From Novosphingobium sp. ST904 (lineage in GTDB: Bacteria > Pseudomonadota > Alphaproteobacteria > Sphingomonadales > Sphingomonadaceae): a stretch of DNA of 64,000 nt. This document shows positions 60,637 to 64,000 of the stretch, piece by piece. Below the pieces are notes generated by a model. The model did no database searches. It was not told where the DNA came from and was given only the letters and a program-made list of their open reading frames with translations. The stretch covers positions 1 through 64,000 of the forward strand of contig NZ_LGJH01000138.1 of assembly GCF_001298105.1 (NCBI RefSeq), read 5' to 3'. Made by a program: the position numbers and the translations under genes. Numbering within the stretch: the first letter of the stretch is position 1; each line of letters opens with the position of its first letter.

Positions 60637-62093
60637 TGCGCGCAGCACCCCTGCTCCTCGCGGTCTCGCTCTCGGTCCTGGCCGGTGCCTGCACCATGGG
60701 CCCCGATTATGACGGCCCCCCGGCAGTCGCCAGCGCCGCCGCCGCGCGCGGCGGTTTCGTGCGCGCCGACGATCCTTCGCTGGCCGCGGGCCCCGGCCTC
60801 GCCCGCTGGTGGGAAAGCCTTGGCGACCCGGCGCTGACCGGCCTCGTCGACGATGCCCTGAGCAACAGCCCCAGCATCGAGGCCGCACAGGCCCGCATCC
60901 GGGAAGCCCGCGCCAAGCTGGAGCAGGGCCGCGCCGGGCTCTATCCCTCGGTCGCCGCCAATGCGATGTACGTCCACGCCACCCTGCCCGGTTCCGGGAT
61001 CGGCGGCAGTTCGTCTTCCGACGGAGCGGACGGCGAGAGTTCGGGCTCATCCGCACTCAACTTCTACAATGTCGGCGCCAATGTCTCGTGGGAGCCCGAC
61101 CTGTTCGGCGGCAAGCGCCGCGGCGTCGAGGCAGCCCGCGCGACGCTCGACCAGCGCTACGCCGACCTTGCCGATGCGCAAGTCTCGCTGAGCGCGCAAG
61201 TCGCCCAGTCCTACGTCAACTTGCGCGATGTGCAGGAACGCGCCCGGCTCAACGCCCGGTCGAGCGAACTCCAGCGCCGCGCCGTGGAACTCACCCGTCA
61301 GCGCTACGCGGCCGGCACCGCATCCAGGCTTCAGGTCGAGCGGCTGCAGAACCAGCTTTCCGCCACCGATGCGCAGAACGTGCCGCTCACCGCGCAGATC
61401 GCGATCTACAAGGACGCGCTTGCCGTGCTGACCGGCCGGGCGCCGGGCGAACTGGACGGCGCACTGGCGGCCGGGGCCCCGGTGCCGTTGCCGCCCGCCT
61501 CGGTTCCGATCGGCGATCCCGCCGCCCTGATCGCCCACCGCCCCGACGTGCGTTCCGCCGAACGGGCGCTGGCGGCCGGCACCGCCCAGATCGGCGTCAA
61601 GAAGGCGCAGACGCTGCCGGGCCTCAAGTTCTCCGGCATCCTCGGCCTTGGCGGCACCGAACCGGGCGACGTGTTCGACCCCGGCAATTTCGCCGCCCTG
61701 CTGATGCCGCAGCTGAGCTGGCCCGTGCTGGACTTCGGCAAGAGCGGCAGCGCCGTGCGGGAAGCGGAAGCCCAGCGCGACGGCGCGCAGGCGCAGTATC
61801 GCCAGGCCGTGCTAGAAGCCTTGCAGGATGCCGAGGACAGCCTTGCTCGTTTCGGGGCGACACGGCGCCAGCTTGCCCAGCTCACGATGGCCCAGCGCAG
61901 CGCGGCAACCGCCGCCGATCTCAATCGCCAGCGCTTCCGCGCCGGAACCAGCAGCCTGATCGACCAGCTCGACATCGAACGGCAGGAACTGAGCGCGGCA
62001 ACCTCCACCGCGCAGGCATGCGCGCAACTGACCATCGACTATATCGCGGTGCAGAAGGCGCTCGGCCTCGGCTGGAGCGACGAAAGGCGCTGA
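60636..62093 (+). CDS. NodT-family outer-membrane efflux lipoprotein
   Basis: 485 residues with a lipoprotein signal (LAVSLSVLAGACTMGPDYDGPP, Cys at the lipobox). TolC-fold repeats follow: WWESLGDPALTGLVDDALSNSPSIEAAQARIREARAKLEQGRAGLYPSV and VSWEPDLFGGKRRGVEAARATLDQRYADLADAQVSLSAQVAQSYVNLRD, and again in the second half. Outer-membrane duct of the EmrAB pump, completing a three-gene efflux operon. Confidence 0.92.
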   Translation: MRAAPLLLAVSLSVLAGACTMGPDYDGPPAVASAAAARGGFVRADDPSLAAGPGLARWWESLGDPALTGLVDDALSNSPSIEAAQARIREARAKLEQGRAGLYPSVAANAMYVHATLPGSGIGGSSSSDGADGESSGSSALNFYNVGANVSWEPDLFGGKRRGVEAARATLDQRYADLADAQVSLSAQVAQSYVNLRDVQERARLNARSSELQRRAVELTRQRYAAGTASRLQVERLQNQLSATDAQNVPLTAQIAIYKDALAVLTGRAPGELDGALAAGAPVPLPPASVPIGDPAALIAHRPDVRSAERALAAGTAQIGVKKAQTLPGLKFSGILGLGGTEPGDVFDPGNFAALLMPQLSWPVLDFGKSGSAVREAEAQRDGAQAQYRQAVLEALQDAEDSLARFGATRRQLAQLTMAQRSAATAADLNRQRFRAGTSSLIDQLDIERQELSAATSTAQACAQLTIDYIAVQKALGLGWSDERR

Positions 62094-62140
62094 TCCTGCG
62101 GTCTGCACCGACCCGCAGAATGGCGGTTGTGCCCACCGAT

Positions 62141-62154
62141 TGTTAGCGCTATCT
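62141..62154. promoter_or_regulatory. LacI-type operator upstream of GH43 gene
   Basis: TGTTAGCGCTATCT, close to the TGTTAGCGCTAACA-like sites bound by LacI-family regulators of xylan/arabinan genes. Half of it (TGTTAGCGCTA) is exact. It lies 37 bases upstream of the GH43 start at 62191. No LacI gene is in the window. Confidence 0.5.
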
Positions 62155-62190
62155 TTCCCGGATAAGGTTCATACCGACCGGGAGATTGAT

Positions 62191-63303
62191 GTGTCGAGGC
62201 GAATTTACGCAGCCCTTGCGGCAACCGCTTTCTGCGGCCTGATGGCAGCCTGCAACGGCACCGGCGGCGCCCCCGAAGCCACGGCTTCCGCCGACGCCAC
62301 CGAAGCGGACGCCGCTTCGGGCAAGAAGTACCTTTCGCAGCCGCTCGTCAGCGAAATCTACACCGCCGACCCTTCCGCCCACGTGTGGAACGACAAGTTC
62401 TACATCTATCCCAGCCATGACATCGACGGCCCCACGCCCGAGGACGACCTTGGCAGCCATTTCGAAATGCGCGACTATCACGTGCTGTCGATGGACAACG
62501 TGGGCGGCAAGGTCACCATCGGCCCCGTCGCGCTGGACGTGAAGCAGGTACCCTGGGCCGACAAGCAGATGTGGGCGCCCGATGCCGCCTTCAAGAATGG
62601 CACTTACTACCTCTACTTCCCGGCCAAGGACAAGCAGGGCGCCTTCCGCATCGGCGTGGCCACTTCCACGGACCCGATGGGCCCGTTCAAGCCGCAGCCC
62701 CTGCCGATCAAGGGCAGCTATTCGATCGACCCCGCGGTCTTCACGGACACGGACGGCCAGAGCTACATGTACTTCGGCGGCATCTGGGGCGGGCAGCTTC
62801 AGCGCAACCAGGGCGGCAAGTACGATCCCGATGGCTCGAAGACCGATCTCCAGGCGGACGACAAGCCCGCCCTGCTCCCGCGCGTGGCGCGCATGAGCGG
62901 CGATATGCTGGAGTTCGCCGAAGCCCCGCGCGAAGTGAAGATCGTGGACGAGAAGGGCAAGCTCCTGCTCGGCGGCGACCATGACCGGCGCTTCTTCGAA
63001 GCCGCGTGGATGCACAAGTACAAGGGCAAGTACTACTTCAGCTACTCGACCGGCGACACCCATTACCTTGCCTATGGCATCGGCGATTCCCCTTACGGTC
63101 CCTTCACTTACAAGGGCCGCATCCTGGAGCCGGTGGAAGGCTGGACCACGCACCACTCGATCGTCGAGAAGGACGGCAAGTGGTGGCTGTTCTACGCCGA
63201 CAGCCAGCTTTCCGGCCAGACGCGCCTGCGCAACGTGAAGGTGACCGAACTGCACTACAACGAAGACGGCACGATCAGGACGATCGATCCGTTCGTTCGC
63301 TAA
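62191..63303 (+). CDS. glycoside hydrolase family 43 lipoprotein
   Basis: 370 residues from a GTG at 62191 with GGGAG upstream; it begins SRRIYAALAATAFCGLMAACNG, a lipoprotein signal. The five-bladed propeller active site is visible: catalytic base Asp in SEIYTADPSAHVWNDKFYIYPSHD, supporting Asp in SYSIDPAVFTDTDG, and the acid Glu in GGDHDRRFFEAAWMHKYKGKYYFSYSTGDTH. Members act on arabinose or xylose side chains or galactans. Periplasmic or surface enzyme of plant-polysaccharide breakdown. Confidence 0.9.
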   Translation: MSRRIYAALAATAFCGLMAACNGTGGAPEATASADATEADAASGKKYLSQPLVSEIYTADPSAHVWNDKFYIYPSHDIDGPTPEDDLGSHFEMRDYHVLSMDNVGGKVTIGPVALDVKQVPWADKQMWAPDAAFKNGTYYLYFPAKDKQGAFRIGVATSTDPMGPFKPQPLPIKGSYSIDPAVFTDTDGQSYMYFGGIWGGQLQRNQGGKYDPDGSKTDLQADDKPALLPRVARMSGDMLEFAEAPREVKIVDEKGKLLLGGDHDRRFFEAAWMHKYKGKYYFSYSTGDTHYLAYGIGDSPYGPFTYKGRILEPVEGWTTHHSIVEKDGKWWLFYADSQLSGQTRLRNVKVTELHYNEDGTIRTIDPFVR

Positions 63304-63326
63304 GGCCGGGTTCGGTGGGGACGGCC

Positions 63327-64000
63327 GTGAAGCCTGCGCGCCTGCTGGTGGCGGCGTTGCTGGCCGCCGTCCCCCTTGTCGCACAGGCGGCACCCCCGGC
63401 GCCGCAGATCGCGCTGACGTTCGACGACCTGCCGCTGCATACGCCCTACCCTTCGGGCGAAACGCCGGTCTCGGTCGTCGATGCGATCGTGGCGGCGCTG
63501 AAGCAGGCCCGCGCGCCTGCATTCGGCTTCGTGAATGCGGGCAAGGGCGCGCCGGGCGAGCTTGATGCCGTACTGGCCCGCTGGCGCGCGGCGGGCCTGC
63601 CTTTCGGCAATCACGGCTACGCTCACAGCAATCTCGACAAGGTCGGCGCGGCACAGTTCGTGGCCGAGATCGACCGCAACGAAGCCGTTCTGGCGCCGCT
63701 CGGCATGAAACGCTGGCTGCGCTATCCATATCTCGCCGAAGGCCAGGCCCCCGCCGAGCGAGACGCCGTGCGTCAGGCACTGGCGCAGCGGCACTATCGC
63801 ATCGCCGGCGTCAGCCTCTCCTTTGATGACTGGGCGTGGAACGCGCCTTACGCCCGCTGCATCGCGCAGGGGAACGCAGCAGCGGTCGCCGATATCGAAA
63901 CCCGCTATCTCGCCGCCGCCCGCCGCGATGCGCAAGCGGCGCGGGCTGCCTCAAAAAGCCGGTTCGGGCGCGACGTGCCTTATGTCCTGCTGCTTCACGT
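63327..64000 (+). CDS. polysaccharide deacetylase (partial, cut by right edge)
   Basis: Begins with a GTG at 63327 and signal peptide (ARLLVAALLAAVPLVAQA), then the NodB-fold start ALTFDDLPLHTPYP (metal-binding Asp), FGNHGYAHSNLDKV (two His), and RYPYLAEG (catalytic region). At least 224 residues are present and the frame is open to the window end. It probably removes acetyl groups from an exported polysaccharide or peptidoglycan; the first gene-like neighbour is the GH43 lipoprotein, 23 bases upstream. Confidence 0.85.
   Translation, partial: MKPARLLVAALLAAVPLVAQAAPPAPQIALTFDDLPLHTPYPSGETPVSVVDAIVAALKQARAPAFGFVNAGKGAPGELDAVLARWRAAGLPFGNHGYAHSNLDKVGAAQFVAEIDRNEAVLAPLGMKRWLRYPYLAEGQAPAERDAVRQALAQRHYRIAGVSLSFDDWAWNAPYARCIAQGNAAAVADIETRYLAAARRDAQAARAASKSRFGRDVPYVLLLH

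Noticed and set aside
58888-61056. Long minus-strand open frame over the EmrAB genes
   Set aside because: Antisense shadow; Arg/His/Gln-rich with no recognisable domain.

Overview
This is a gene-dense, high-GC stretch of chromosome from a Gram-negative bacterium. It carries three TonB-dependent receptors, a chaperone-usher pilus locus built on spore-coat-U (SCPU) subunits, a GH43 lipoprotein and several outer-membrane proteins. The overall style fits an alphaproteobacterium, most likely a sphingomonad such as Novosphingobium or Sphingomonas. That placement is an inference from gene content, not a measured phylogeny. I recognised no rRNA, tRNA, CRISPR array, insertion sequence or phage gene.

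Layout. (1) 0.1-10.3 kb, minus strand: a seven-gene operon with a TonB receptor, two FMN-dependent monooxygenases of the NtaA/SnaA/DszA type and a complete dipeptide-type ABC importer. (2) 10.6-18.6 kb: two exported proteins of unknown function, then an SCPU chaperone-usher pilus operon and a MarR-like regulator. (3) 18.6-21.1 kb: a thioredoxin-like protein and a repeat protein with a TonB-like C-terminus. (4) 21.1-25.0 kb: homologues of three beta-hydroxyaspartate-cycle enzymes (BhcC, BhcD, BhcB) divergent from a GntR/HutC regulator, with a CTGTATATACAG operator between them. (5) 25.0-35.5 kb, minus strand: a TonB receptor and a sulfonate operon (SsuC, SsuB, thiol dioxygenase, rhodanese, SsuD, a second monooxygenase, TauD, SsuA), divergent from a LysR regulator at 35.8 kb. 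(6) 36.7-41.7 kb: a peroxiredoxin and the sulfate importer operon sbp-cysTWA with a YezD-type small protein. (7) 41.7-45.6 kb: a putative zinc regulon (MerC-like protein, DUF1826 protein, His-rich TonB receptor) with Zur-like boxes and a CHAP protein in between. (8) 45.6-47.7 kb: a YegD-like Hsp70 and a YceI protein. (9) 47.9-56.8 kb: a citrate/tricarboxylate locus (TerC, ATP-grasp, AbrB-type membrane protein, CitMHS, porin, periplasmic binding protein) divergent from a TctDE two-component system. (10) 56.8-64 kb: a DUF924 protein, an EmrAB-NodT tripartite efflux operon, a GH43 lipoprotein with a LacI-type operator, and a polysaccharide deacetylase cut by the right edge.

The strongest unifying signal is a nearly identical ~21-bp imperfect palindrome (core CTCAACCAATTCAATTGAG). 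It lies upstream of the monooxygenase operon, the second TonB receptor, the sulfonate operon, the LysR gene and the sulfate importer, so these look like one sulfur-starvation regulon. The function of the 0.1-10.3 kb operon, probably uptake and desulfurisation of an organosulfur compound, follows from this shared site.

An important caveat: about fifteen genes are broken by one or more frameshifts although the protein continues in another frame and operon overlaps are kept. This pattern looks more like indel errors in the assembly than real decay. Such genes are given here as single features over their full extent, with approximate break points.
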